Positions 1 to 8,325 of a stretch of DNA of 16,753 bases are shown here, in pieces (the first letter of the stretch is position 1; every line of letters starts with the position of its first letter). A program made the position numbers and the translations under genes. This DNA is from Klebsiella pneumoniae (GTDB lineage: Bacteria; Bacteroidota; Bacteroidia; Flavobacteriales; Flavobacteriaceae): positions 1-16,753 of the forward strand of contig CALPPA020000007.1 of assembly GCA_943325355.2 (NCBI GenBank), in the 5' to 3' direction. The notes below the pieces were generated by a model. The model ran no database searches. It was not told the DNA's origin and saw nothing but the letters and a program-made list of their open reading frames with translations.

Positions 1-2334
1 GGAGATTTTTTTAACTCCCATTTTTTCACAGGTTTCTTTGTACACTGCGTCAACTATTTCTCTTTGATGTTTCAATTCATTTTTAGAACAAGTCACAGGA
101 ACCATAATTTCAGGCATTGCTTTTTTGCCTTCTTGAATCAACTCAGCCGATGCTTCAAAGATAGCTCTGATTTGCATTTCGGTGATTTCAGGATAACTTA
201 CTCCTAAACGAACTCCTCTATGTCCAAGCATTGGATTGTTTTCGTGTAAAGCCAAAACTCTTCGGTTCAACACGCTCATACTTATTCCTAATTCTTTGCT
301 TAACTGAACTAATTTTTCTTTATCGTGAGGAACAAATTCGTGCAACGGTGGATCGAGTAAACGAATTGTTACTGGGAAACCACTCATTACTCCCAAGGTT
401 CTTTTAATATCTTTTTTTACATATTGGAATAAACCATTCAAAGCTTCTCTTCTTTCTTTTTCAGTTTTACTCACAATCATTTTACGCAATAAGAACAAAG
501 GTTGGTCGCTTCCTTCTCCGTAAAACATATGTTCTGTTCTGAAAAGTCCTATTCCTTCGGCTCCAAATTTTGCGCCTTGTTCAGCATCACCTGGAGTTTC
601 AGCATTGGTACGAACGCCAATTACTTTGGTTTTATCCACTAATTTCATTAGGTTTTTGTAAGATTGATTTTTATCTAAATCTACGTCAACTAATTCCATA
701 CTTCCGAGATAAACCAATCCTTTTGTACCATCTAAACTCAACCAATCGCCTTCTTTGATGAAAGTTCCATCGTTTGCTCTAAAAGATTTGGTTTCGCTGT
801 TTATATGAATGTCGTTACAACCTACGATACAACATTTTCCCCAACCTCTAGCTACTAATGCTGCGTGTGATGTCATTCCTCCTTTAGTAGTCAAAATTGC
901 TTGTGATTTATGCATTCCATCTACATCTTCAGGAGAAGTTTCCTCTCTAACTAAGATTACTTTTTCGCCACGGCTTGCCCATTCTACAGCATCGTTTGAT
1001 GAGAAAACGACACGTCCTATTGCTCCACCTGGACCTGCTGGCAATCCTTTGGCAACAGCTTTAGTTATTTTTTGAATTTCAGGATTTAACATTGGTAATA
1101 ACAATTCGACTAATTGGTTTGGTCCTACTCGCATCACTGCAGTATTGGCATCAATTAATTTAGAATTGTACATATCGCTTGCAATTTTTACAGCTGCAAC
1201 TCCATTACGTTTCCCGATACGACATTGCAACATATACAGCGTTCCTTTTTCGATGGTGAACTCAATATCCTGCATGTCTTTGTAATGATTTTCTAATCTG
1301 TTTTGAATTTCAAACAGTTGTTTGTAAGCCACAGGCATTATTTCTTCAAGAGTTGGCAGTAGTCTACTATGGTCATTTTTAGATTTATCATTTACTGGAG
1401 CTGGAGTTCTAATTCCCGCTACTACATCTTCACCTTGAGCATTGATTAAATATTCTCCATAAAAATAATCTTCTCCATTTCCTGGATTTCTTGTAAAGGC
1501 AACACCGGTGGCGCTGGAATCTCCCATATTTCCGAAAACCATAGCTTGAACATTTACTGCAGTTCCCCATTGGTGAGGAATATTTTCAATACGACGGTAT
1601 TCGATAGCTCGTTTTCCCATCCAGCTGCTAAACACTCCGCCGATACTTCCCCATAATTGCTCTTTTGGATCTTCTGGAAATGGTTGGCCAAGAACTTTAA
1701 TAATGGTAGCTTTAAATTCTTTTACCAAAGCTTGTAATTCGGGCACCGTTAAATCAGTATCAAATTGATAGCCTTGTTTGTGTTTGACTTTTTCTAATTT
1801 TTCGTCCAATACTTTTCGGATTCCTTTTCCGTCTTTTGGCTCAATTCCAGCCGCTTTTTCCATAACCACATCAGCATACATCATAATCAAACGACGGTAC
1901 GCATCATAAGCAAAACGAGCATCACCAGATTGTTTGATAACGCCTTCGATAGTTTGTTCGTTGAGTCCAATATTCAAAACGGTATCCATCATTCCGGGCA
2001 TCGATTTTCTGGCACCAGAACGAACAGAAAGTAATAACGGATTGTTTAGATCGCCAAATTTTTTGCCCATTATTTTTTCTACAGCTGCCAAGGCTTTATC
2101 TGCTTGTGCTTGTAATTCGGATGGGTATTTCTTTTTATTATCGTAATAAGCGGTACATACTTCGGTTGTAAGTGTATATCCCGGAGGAACCGGCAACATA
2201 AGGTTTGGGTGACCTGCCATTTCGGCTAGATTGGCTCCTTTACCTCCCAATAAGTTTTTCATTGATTCATTTCCATCTGCTTTACCTCCACCAAATGAAT
2301 AAACATATTTTGGAGTCTTTTTAACTTTTTCCAT
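1..2334 (-). CDS. ppdK: Pyruvate, phosphate dikinase (C-terminus cut by window edge)
   Basis: Interconverts pyruvate + ATP + Pi with PEP + AMP + PPi in the cytoplasm, serving PPi-linked glycolysis or gluconeogenesis. The frame is open for 778 codons from the ATG at 2334 to base 1. Visible motifs, in order: the N-terminal nucleotide-binding segment GGKGANLAEM (about residues 27-36); SVRSGARKSMPGMMDTVLN (about 103-121); MLQCRIGKRNG (about 365); the phosphohistidine loop TKGGMTSHAALVARG with catalytic His at about 490; and in the PEP domain IGLFRTEHMFY, RLLDPPLHEF and NPMLGHRGVRLG. The last roughly 130 residues of the usual length of about 900 lie outside the window, including the GTNDLTQ metal-binding region and the catalytic Cys. 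The truncation is only the window edge; I see no internal frameshift. MEKVKKTPKYVYSFGGG is a normal PPDK N-terminus, so the start is secure. No gene lies within 370 bases upstream, so it probably has its own promoter. Confidence 0.96.
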   Translation of the reverse strand, partial: MEKVKKTPKYVYSFGGGKADGNESMKNLLGGKGANLAEMAGHPNLMLPVPPGYTLTTEVCTAYYDNKKKYPSELQAQADKALAAVEKIMGKKFGDLNNPLLLSVRSGARKSMPGMMDTVLNIGLNEQTIEGVIKQSGDARFAYDAYRRLIMMYADVVMEKAAGIEPKDGKGIRKVLDEKLEKVKHKQGYQFDTDLTVPELQALVKEFKATIIKVLGQPFPEDPKEQLWGSIGGVFSSWMGKRAIEYRRIENIPHQWGTAVNVQAMVFGNMGDSSATGVAFTRNPGNGEDYFYGEYLINAQGEDVVAGIRTPAPVNDKSKNDHSRLLPTLEEIMPVAYKQLFEIQNRLENHYKDMQDIEFTIEKGTLYMLQCRIGKRNGVAAVKIASDMYNSKLIDANTAVMRVGPNQLVELLLPMLNPEIQKITKAVAKGLPAGPGGAIGRVVFSSNDAVEWASRGEKVILVREETSPEDVDGMHKSQAILTTKGGMTSHAALVARGWGKCCIVGCNDIHINSETKSFRANDGTFIKEGDWLSLDGTKGLVYLGSMELVDVDLDKNQSYKNLMKLVDKTKVIGVRTNAETPGDAEQGAKFGAEGIGLFRTEHMFYGEGSDQPLFLLRKMIVSKTEKERREALNGLFQYVKKDIKRTLGVMSGFPVTIRLLDPPLHEFVPHDKEKLVQLSKELGISMSVLNRRVLALHENNPMLGHRGVRLGVSYPEITEMQIRAIFEASAELIQEGKKAMPEIMVPVTCSKNELKHQREIVDAVYKETCEKMGVKKIS

Positions 2335-2704
2335 ATTAAAATTTTATTTTAGATTATTGTATTCTAATAATACACTTACCAAAGATATTGGTTGTTTACT
2401 GTATATAAAATGACAAATATCATATTTGAAAAATAGTCTGGAATGTTTCTTTTGTTTTAAAATAAATAGCTTCAAAAATCAAAAGATTGGAGTTTTTACA
2501 TCGAAAAAATTAGGTAAAATAAATAGCCTTTGCGGTTATTGATGGCAAAATTGATTTTGGATTGTAAAAATTAAACATAGTGCTATACGTAAATCGAAAT
2601 AGATTATGAATTACGGTTTTTTAGACCTGATTGCATCGGCATCGTACGCAGAAATTTTGAGGCACGGAACAATCTACGTAGATAAAGTTAAGTTAGATTA
2701 GCTC
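2335..2704. other. 370-base intergenic region, ppdK 5' side and end of the barrel operon
   Basis: Holds the ppdK upstream region (-7 box at 2380-2387) and a 15-base palindrome of CAAATAT and ATATTTG around one C at 2414-2428. It also has weak overlapping hairpins around 2529-2559, a 12-base palindrome ATCTACGTAGAT at 2672-2683, and a 31-codon open frame on the plus strand at 2606-2701. That short frame starts MNYGFLDLIASASY and is less AT-rich than its surroundings, but I recognise no family. No convincing intrinsic terminator for the barrel gene ending at 2705 is visible. Confidence 0.5.
2380..2387 (-). promoter_or_regulatory. Putative -7 promoter element of ppdK
   Basis: On the minus strand this reads TATCTTTG, an exact match to the Bacteroidota -7 consensus TAnnTTTG. 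It lies 46 bases upstream of the ppdK ATG. A TTTG at 2417-2414 lies 26 bases further upstream, longer than the usual 17-23 spacer, so the -33 element is uncertain. Confidence 0.4.
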
Positions 2705-5455
2705 CTAAATATTATACTTTAAAATAAAGGTTACAAAGCGAGGCAAAATAATGTTTTCACTAGCATTAAAGCCATTCACACTAAAAGAGTTGTTTAGTCT
2801 GGACCTTGTATCCAATAAGTTATTCGCCTGAATTCGATACTCGAATTTAGCATCCTTTTTAATGTAATTTACACTCGCCGACATAATTTTAAAATCATTT
2901 GCGGTGCCAGTAGTACTATTTTTAAAACGGTTATAGGCATAATCCCAATTGATATTTAGCCCATTCAAGAAATAGTAATTAATTTTTATGGTAGGGGTCT
3001 GTGTTGTAAATCGATTAGCGGCTTGTTCCGAAAAATTAACTCGATAGCCCAAATCTACATTTGGATATTTCTTGAATTGTGTCGCAAAAGCCAAATTGTA
3101 TCCGTTATTAACATTTTCTATCCCTTGAATAAATTCCTGAGTAACACCATTTACCACTCTTCTGTTCAATACAAAATTCTTGTTCCAACTTGCATTTATT
3201 CCTCCAGTTACTTTATAATACTTTTGAAAACTTTTCGAGTAAAATACAGTACCGTTCAAACTTTGATTCTCAGCATCTAAATTCAACCGATCTGATATAG
3301 AATAGATACTTTGAAACGATATCCCGTTTACCACTGGATCCTTTGTAGTGGTATAAGCAAGGTTTGCAAAAATAGTAGTGTAATTATACAGATTGTATTT
3401 TGTATAATTCAATCGATGACTGGTAATAAGAGAATTTTCTAATTGTGCATTTCCACGTGCAAGGCTATTAAAATTGGTAAAAATATACCCTTCTACCAAG
3501 GCATTTATATCATTAAAGCCGTTTCGCATATTGAAGTTATAGGTCAAGTTTTCGGATTTTTTTAAATCCCAACGAGCAAACATATCGGGTAATAATCGAG
3601 TGAAATTAATTTTGAAAGGCACATCAAATTGCTCGTTAGTAATATTGTATTGGTGTAAAGAAAAGCCAGGATTAAAAGTAAATTTACCCTTTACAAACTT
3701 ATAATGTAACCCAATAAACGCATCGTTAAAATAGTATCGCACATCGTTATTATAGGCAGCTTCTTCTACCGGATCAATGGTTTGATCTTGTAAGATTTGC
3801 AAAATACTTGAATTATACGACTGAAATGCATTAGTGTTTCCAACGGTCACATTCAAAATACTCTTGTTTGTTACTTGATAATAATAATCGATTTTAGCAT
3901 CTAGCTTATTGGTTTTAACAAATCTAGATTGTTCAATATTCAATGAACTTTCGTTCACAAAAACATTACTTGGATCGTTTGGGTTTTGGGAATTCGAATT
4001 TTGAAGCGGATTGACAGAAAGCTGTGGATTGTAAAAAGGATCCTCATCTTCATACTGGTGTTGCATTTCGACTACCCAAGTAGACTTAGGACTCTGTGTG
4101 TAAAACAAATTCAAACTCTGATTGAACGAAGCGGGTGCTTGTTCTTGAAAAGATATAACTGTATTTGAATCAGATACCGTTGAACCATTGCTTGTTGAAC
4201 TAAAATTAGTTTGAGTATTATCTATATCTTGTTGGTCATTTTTCCTGAAAAACACATCATAATCCAATTGCAACTTGTCACTTGCTTTGTACTTAGAACC
4301 AAACTTGGATATAAATGCATTATTTCTTGAATCGCCTATGTTTTTTCTGTCTTCTAAAGTTGCAACAGTAGTGGTATTCGGTTCATAAATACCTCTTACA
4401 GAATTGGTAATTGCTTTATTAAATGTAGAAGAGTAGGCTGCAAATCCTGTTAAAGTCCATTTCTTAGAAACAGAATGATTTATATTCAATGTTCCAAATT
4501 TATCACTAGCTTCTGCTACATTATCACCTGCAGACAAACCAAAGAAATTTCGATTTATCGACAATGAAGTGCCATTACGACCGATGGTGTTTCGAGCGCC
4601 ACCAGTTATTCTGAAAAAATCAGACGAAGTGAGCGACACCTCTCCAATATTATTAAAGTTGACAATGGTGTTGACACTTGTTTTTGGCGAATAATAAAAT
4701 ATTTTGGGGTTAAAAATATAGCCCTTATCGTTGGCCAAACCACCGTTTACATCACCAAACCAAAACTTATCTTTTCCTTTTTTAAGTTTAATATTAAGAG
4801 CGATATCATCATTATTATTTTCAAGGCCTTTCATTTGTGATACTTCGTTAAAATTTCGAAGTACTTGCACTTTATCTACGGCATCTGATGGAATATTTTT
4901 TGAACCTAACTTAGTATCACCTTCCATAAATGGCTTGCCATCGACAAACAGTTTTCCGACTCTTTTGCCTTCTACTTGTACTTGACCGTCGGACATTACT
5001 TCAAAACCAGGTAGTTTTTTGAAAACATCTTCTAGCTTTCGCTCTTCACCCGTTTTGAAGGAATCTGTATTGTAAACAATCGTATCGCCTTTGATTGATA
5101 CTGGCATTTCGCGAACAATCTCAACACCATCAAGTTCAATACCGCCTGCTTCCATAGTAAAATTTTGCACCATGTTTTCTGCTTGCGTTGTAACAGTAAC
5201 TTCTTTATTTTGCATTCCCAAATAACTCAACTTAATTACATAAGTGGTTTTAGCTTTTAGATTTAATGTAAACTTACCTTTGTCGGTAGTTATAGCATAG
5301 GCATCCATCGCTTTTGTTGTTTGATTTACCGCCATTACATTGGCCATTTCTAAAGGCAGGTTTGCATTATCTTGAACCAATCCATCTAGACGGATATTTT
5401 GTGCACTGGAAATAAAAAACGCCACAAGGCTAAAAAGCACTAGAATTTTTCTCAT
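2705..5455 (-). CDS. Outer-membrane beta-barrel protein, TonB-dependent receptor-like, with N-terminal carboxypeptidase-regulatory-like domain
   Basis: 916 residues, probably an outer-membrane channel or receptor; the substrate cannot be told from the sequence. Residues 1-19 (MRKILVLFSLVAFFISSAQ) form a signal peptide. About 22-105 are a carboxypeptidase D regulatory-like beta-sandwich (DGLVQDNANLPLEMANV, then VIKLSYLGM). About 112-225 are plug-like (GDTIVYNTDSF, LEDVFKKLPGFEV, GKLFVDGKPF, DAVDKVQVLRNFNE). The remainder has aromatic, alternating strands typical of a large barrel and ends in FVTFILKYNI. I see no clear TonB box, so 'outer membrane beta-barrel family protein' is the safer name. 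It starts 32 bases after the GLPGLI gene on the same strand and is probably co-transcribed with it. This pairing of a GLPGLI protein with such a barrel recurs in Bacteroidota. The ATG at 5455 is immediately followed by the signal peptide, so the start is well supported. Confidence 0.88.
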   Translation of the reverse strand: MRKILVLFSLVAFFISSAQNIRLDGLVQDNANLPLEMANVMAVNQTTKAMDAYAITTDKGKFTLNLKAKTTYVIKLSYLGMQNKEVTVTTQAENMVQNFTMEAGGIELDGVEIVREMPVSIKGDTIVYNTDSFKTGEERKLEDVFKKLPGFEVMSDGQVQVEGKRVGKLFVDGKPFMEGDTKLGSKNIPSDAVDKVQVLRNFNEVSQMKGLENNNDDIALNIKLKKGKDKFWFGDVNGGLANDKGYIFNPKIFYYSPKTSVNTIVNFNNIGEVSLTSSDFFRITGGARNTIGRNGTSLSINRNFFGLSAGDNVAEASDKFGTLNINHSVSKKWTLTGFAAYSSTFNKAITNSVRGIYEPNTTTVATLEDRKNIGDSRNNAFISKFGSKYKASDKLQLDYDVFFRKNDQQDIDNTQTNFSSTSNGSTVSDSNTVISFQEQAPASFNQSLNLFYTQSPKSTWVVEMQHQYEDEDPFYNPQLSVNPLQNSNSQNPNDPSNVFVNESSLNIEQSRFVKTNKLDAKIDYYYQVTNKSILNVTVGNTNAFQSYNSSILQILQDQTIDPVEEAAYNNDVRYYFNDAFIGLHYKFVKGKFTFNPGFSLHQYNITNEQFDVPFKINFTRLLPDMFARWDLKKSENLTYNFNMRNGFNDINALVEGYIFTNFNSLARGNAQLENSLITSHRLNYTKYNLYNYTTIFANLAYTTTKDPVVNGISFQSIYSISDRLNLDAENQSLNGTVFYSKSFQKYYKVTGGINASWNKNFVLNRRVVNGVTQEFIQGIENVNNGYNLAFATQFKKYPNVDLGYRVNFSEQAANRFTTQTPTIKINYYFLNGLNINWDYAYNRFKNSTTGTANDFKIMSASVNYIKKDAKFEYRIQANNLLDTRSRLNNSFSVNGFNASENIILPRFVTFILKYNI

Positions 5456-5487
5456 TTTAATTGGGTGTATAGCTACAGTAAAAAAAT

Positions 5488-6405
5488 TTAATTCCCGATA
5501 CGTATTTGCGTTGCACCACTACCACTACCGCCACGACCACGATACATCTCACGCATTTCCTCCATTTTTTGTATCATAGTTTCATCAAAAAGTTTTTGAG
5601 AAATTACTTTTCCTTTTGATGCTGGTTTGATAACCACTTTTTCTTTAGGGTTTAAAACTACTTTTGAACATAAGATCACAGTTTTTCCATCATTTACCTC
5701 TAAAATCAATCCCGGTAATCCCCAATAACCCTCAGGCCCCTGACTTACAGGAATTTCTGGAGTGTACCAAGCAGTTATGGTTTGTTCTTTGGGTACTTCA
5801 ATCATATCTAATATACTTGATTTTTTTTCTCCCTCTTCTAGCTTTTTATCTTTACTGCCTTCGCCCTTTGCATTTTTGTCTTCTCTAGGCCGGAAGTTTC
5901 TAAAATCGGTCTTGCTTACAGGCATTATTGCTGTTGCTTTGTAACAATTATAACCTCCAATCAGCCGCGTTTCAGCTTCCATTTTCCATTTCATATTGGT
6001 TAAAGTATCCTTTACAAGAAATTCCTTTCCCATCAATTCTTTATCAACTGTATAACTTTTCTCTTTAACATTTTTATAATAGGTACCGCCGCCGCCTGAA
6101 AAAGATGACATCATTCGAAATCCAGTGCCACCGCCTTGCTCTAGTGCATCTAATTTTTCTTCTTCTTTATAAATTGAAGCAGACTTATCAAAGTGTAGAA
6201 TAAATGTTTTTTCGAACGCTTTTTTCATACGCTCTTCGATTCCTTTGATCATATCGGGCGTCATACTTTTATTCCCTTCCATACGAGCTTTGAAATCGGA
6301 AGTACTGGTTTTAGATTCATAGACGGCCATTCCTTGAAAATCTTGTGCCATAATTCCTAAATGAATAGATAACATTAGAGCAATTGAAAAAATAAGTTTA
6401 GTCAT
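5488..6405 (-). CDS. GLPGLI family secreted protein
   Basis: 305 residues. The N-terminal hydrophobic stretch MTKLIFSIALMLSIHLGIMA followed by Q is a signal peptide, so the product is exported. The family-defining motif is present as GYWGLPGLILEV at 227-238, preceded by ITAWYTPEIPVSQGPEGY as in other members (established family, TIGR01200; molecular function unknown). A Lys/Glu-rich hydrophilic segment at about 173-196 interrupts the middle, a Gly-rich stretch lies at 91-107, and the tail at 284-298 is Arg/Gly/Ser-rich. It is the first gene of a two-gene operon with the outer-membrane barrel ending at 2705, so the two probably act together in the outer membrane or periplasm. Transcription diverges from the plus-strand gene at 6748. 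No exact TAnnTTTG element was found upstream. Confidence 0.9.
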   Translation of the reverse strand: MTKLIFSIALMLSIHLGIMAQDFQGMAVYESKTSTSDFKARMEGNKSMTPDMIKGIEERMKKAFEKTFILHFDKSASIYKEEEKLDALEQGGGTGFRMMSSFSGGGGTYYKNVKEKSYTVDKELMGKEFLVKDTLTNMKWKMEAETRLIGGYNCYKATAIMPVSKTDFRNFRPREDKNAKGEGSKDKKLEEGEKKSSILDMIEVPKEQTITAWYTPEIPVSQGPEGYWGLPGLILEVNDGKTVILCSKVVLNPKEKVVIKPASKGKVISQKLFDETMIQKMEEMREMYRGRGGSGSGATQIRIGN

Positions 6406-6747
6406 AATTTTAGATTTAAATTCTACTTAATGAAGTTATTTAAACTTTTCCCATTTGCTAAAAAATTTGTCTTTTGCACCCACTTCTTGCCTTTTTTTCG
6501 TTCCGTAGCCCAGCTATGAAACTTAAAAAAGACTTTAATTGGCTACAAAATCCTAAATTTTCGCTAAAATGCTAAAAGTTTAAACCACTTCAGCAAATAT
6601 GACTATTTAATAGCAATATTGTTACAATTTATTTGTTAAGAATAATATAATATTACACCATAAATTTAAAAAGGTTAATGTAATTTAGCTATAATTTGAA
6701 ATGAGTAATTCTATTTCTTAATTCAGATGAATAATATCCCTATTATT
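6406..6747. other. Divergent intergenic region between the GLPGLI operon and the 6748 gene
   Basis: Very AT-rich, with no gene visible. It must contain promoters for both directions, but no exact TAnnTTTG match is present. The nearest plus-strand candidate is TATAATTTG at 6690-6698, which has one extra base in the spacer. Short interrupted palindromes occur at 6602-6612 (CTATT-T-AATAG) and 6618-6628 (ATTGT-T-ACAAT); in sequence this AT-rich they may be chance. Confidence 0.4.
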
Positions 6748-7542
6748 ATGAGTAAAAAAATATTTCTCTTTTTCTTTATTTTGCAGTTTGCTTCGGTGAT
6801 TGCGCAGGAACAGAACTTGAAAGCAGAACTCTTGTCGACACAAAAAATTGATGCCGATACCTTTGTGGGTTTTGATGGAATGGGAAATCTATATTATCTC
6901 AAAAACAATGTTTTTTATATGAAAAATGATAAAGAATCGTGGCAATATAAAAACATTTCATTGGGAAAACCAACTAAAATAGACATTCAAAATCCTTTAA
7001 AAATTATGCTATTTTATGAAAATTTCAACACAGTTATAATTTTGGATAATCAATTAAATGAAACTCAAAAAATTAATTTTTCAGAAAAATATTTGCCAAT
7101 AGTAGCTTCGGCGACTGGGAATGCTTCTCAAAATAGGCTATGGATTTACAATAGTTTAACCCAACAAATTGGCCTTTTTGATTTTTTAAAAAATACGTTT
7201 CAATCTATAACCCCTTCCATTCAAGGGAATTTAAAATATTATCAATCCGATTTTACCACTTTTCAATGGATTGATGGCGAACTAAACTGGTTTTCTTGTG
7301 ATGTTTTTGGTAAAATTATTAGTTTGGGTAAAATTTCTGATTTTGACCAAATTCAAATTGTCGACAGTAAAGAATTTATTTTTTTGAAAGAGAAAAACTT
7401 ATTTCTACTGGATACAAATAAGAATATGATTTATACAATCGAAAATGTGGAAAAATCATTTACTAATTTCTTCTACAAAGACCAAATTTTGTCTATTTTT
7501 ACCAACCAAGAAATTATAAATTATAAAATACCGAAACCATAA
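6748..7542 (+). CDS. Secreted protein of unknown function, possibly beta-propeller-like
   Basis: 264 residues from the ATG at 6748; I do not recognise a named family. From this start the N-terminus MSKKIFLFFFILQFASVIAQ is a classic signal peptide. An in-frame ATG at 6727 would put seven residues (MNNIPII) in front and is less likely. The mature part is rich in short strands with repeated patterns of aromatic and Gly/Asp residues, for example FVGFDGMGNLYYL, KIDIQNPLKIMLFY, TVIILDNQLNE, NRLWIYNSLTQQIGLFD and KNLFLLDTNKNMIYTI. These resemble blades of a propeller-type repeat (inference). Its stop codon overlaps the next start as TAATG, so translation is probably coupled to the deoxynucleoside kinase. 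A functional link between a secreted protein and a cytoplasmic salvage kinase is not obvious, and the pairing may only be shared transcription. Confidence 0.8.
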   Translation: MSKKIFLFFFILQFASVIAQEQNLKAELLSTQKIDADTFVGFDGMGNLYYLKNNVFYMKNDKESWQYKNISLGKPTKIDIQNPLKIMLFYENFNTVIILDNQLNETQKINFSEKYLPIVASATGNASQNRLWIYNSLTQQIGLFDFLKNTFQSITPSIQGNLKYYQSDFTTFQWIDGELNWFSCDVFGKIISLGKISDFDQIQIVDSKEFIFLKEKNLFLLDTNKNMIYTIENVEKSFTNFFYKDQILSIFTNQEIINYKIPKP

Positions 7543-8156
7543 TGCATATAGCAGTAGCAGGAAACATAGGCGCAGGAAAAACAACATTAACCCGTTTATT
7601 AGCTAAACATTTTAAATGGGAACCGCATTTTGAAGACGTGGTTGACAATCCTTATCTTGATGATTTTTATCATCAAATGGAACGTTGGTCATTTAATTTA
7701 CAAATTTATTTTCTAAACAGCCGTTTCCGTCAGGTATTGCAAATTCGTGAAAGCGGTAAAAAAATCATTCAGGATCGAACCATTTACGAAGATGCAAATA
7801 TTTTTGCACCTAATCTTCACGCTATGGGGTTAATGACCAACCGTGATTTTCAAAACTACTCCTCTTTGTTTGAATTAATGGAATCAAAGGTAGAAGCCCC
7901 AGATATGCTTATCTATTTAAGAAGTTCTATTCCAAATTTGGTAAGCCAAATACACAAACGCGGTCGCGAATATGAAAACACTATTTCTATCGATTACCTC
8001 AACCGTTTGAACGAACGTTATGAGGCTTGGATTCAAACTTACAACAAAGGAAAATTGCTAATTATCGATGTGGACAATATTAATTTTGTAGACAATCCCG
8101 AGGATCTAGGAATGATTATCAATAAAATTGATGCTGAATTAAATGGCTTATTTTAA
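7542..8156 (+). CDS. Deoxynucleoside kinase (deoxyadenosine/deoxyguanosine kinase type)
   Basis: 204 residues, the normal length for bacterial dNK/dGK enzymes. It phosphorylates deoxynucleosides with ATP in cytoplasmic nucleotide salvage. P-loop GNIGAGKTT at 7-15; substrate-binding segment with Glu31 (HFEDVVDNPYLDDFY); ERW at 47-49; catalytic DRTIYED at 78-84, the DRS-like motif of the family; and an Arg-rich lid HKRGREYE at 138-145. The C-terminal segment LLIIDVDNINFVDNPED matches the family. Substrate preference between purine and pyrimidine deoxynucleosides cannot be settled by eye. The ATG overlaps the upstream stop by one base. There is no adjacent second kinase of the dAK/dGK pair type. 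Confidence 0.93.
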   Translation: MHIAVAGNIGAGKTTLTRLLAKHFKWEPHFEDVVDNPYLDDFYHQMERWSFNLQIYFLNSRFRQVLQIRESGKKIIQDRTIYEDANIFAPNLHAMGLMTNRDFQNYSSLFELMESKVEAPDMLIYLRSSIPNLVSQIHKRGREYENTISIDYLNRLNERYEAWIQTYNKGKLLIIDVDNINFVDNPEDLGMIINKIDAELNGLF

Positions 8157-8325
8157 CTTAAAACAGTCTGAATTTGTTTTATTTATCGATTTTTTTGCAT
8201 ACCTTTAAAGGTCAATTAATTAACCCTTAATTTGGGTTTGAGTAATTGGTGTTTTTATTTCCTCAAAATACACATAACCCTACTAATCATTGGTTTTTCT
8301 GATTATTAATTTAAATCAAAAAATC

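Noticed and set aside
809..1075. Plus-strand open frame inside ppdK
   Set aside because: Antisense to a well-conserved coding region; the peptide has no domain-like pattern.
2672..2683. 12-base palindrome ATCTACGTAGAT as the barrel operon terminator
   Set aside because: No loop and no T-tract; cannot form a standard intrinsic terminator.
3023..3280. Plus-strand open frames inside the barrel gene (also 3986-4168 and 4731-4985)
   Set aside because: Shadows of the barrel gene, low-complexity and without their own upstream signals.
5664..5944. Plus-strand open frames inside the GLPGLI gene
   Set aside because: Antisense to a clear family member; hydrophobic composition only mirrors its charged coding strand.
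8159..8181. Hairpin TAAAACA and TGTTTTA after the kinase as a terminator
   Set aside because: Seven mostly A-T pairs with a 9-base loop and no adjacent clean T-tract; too weak to call.
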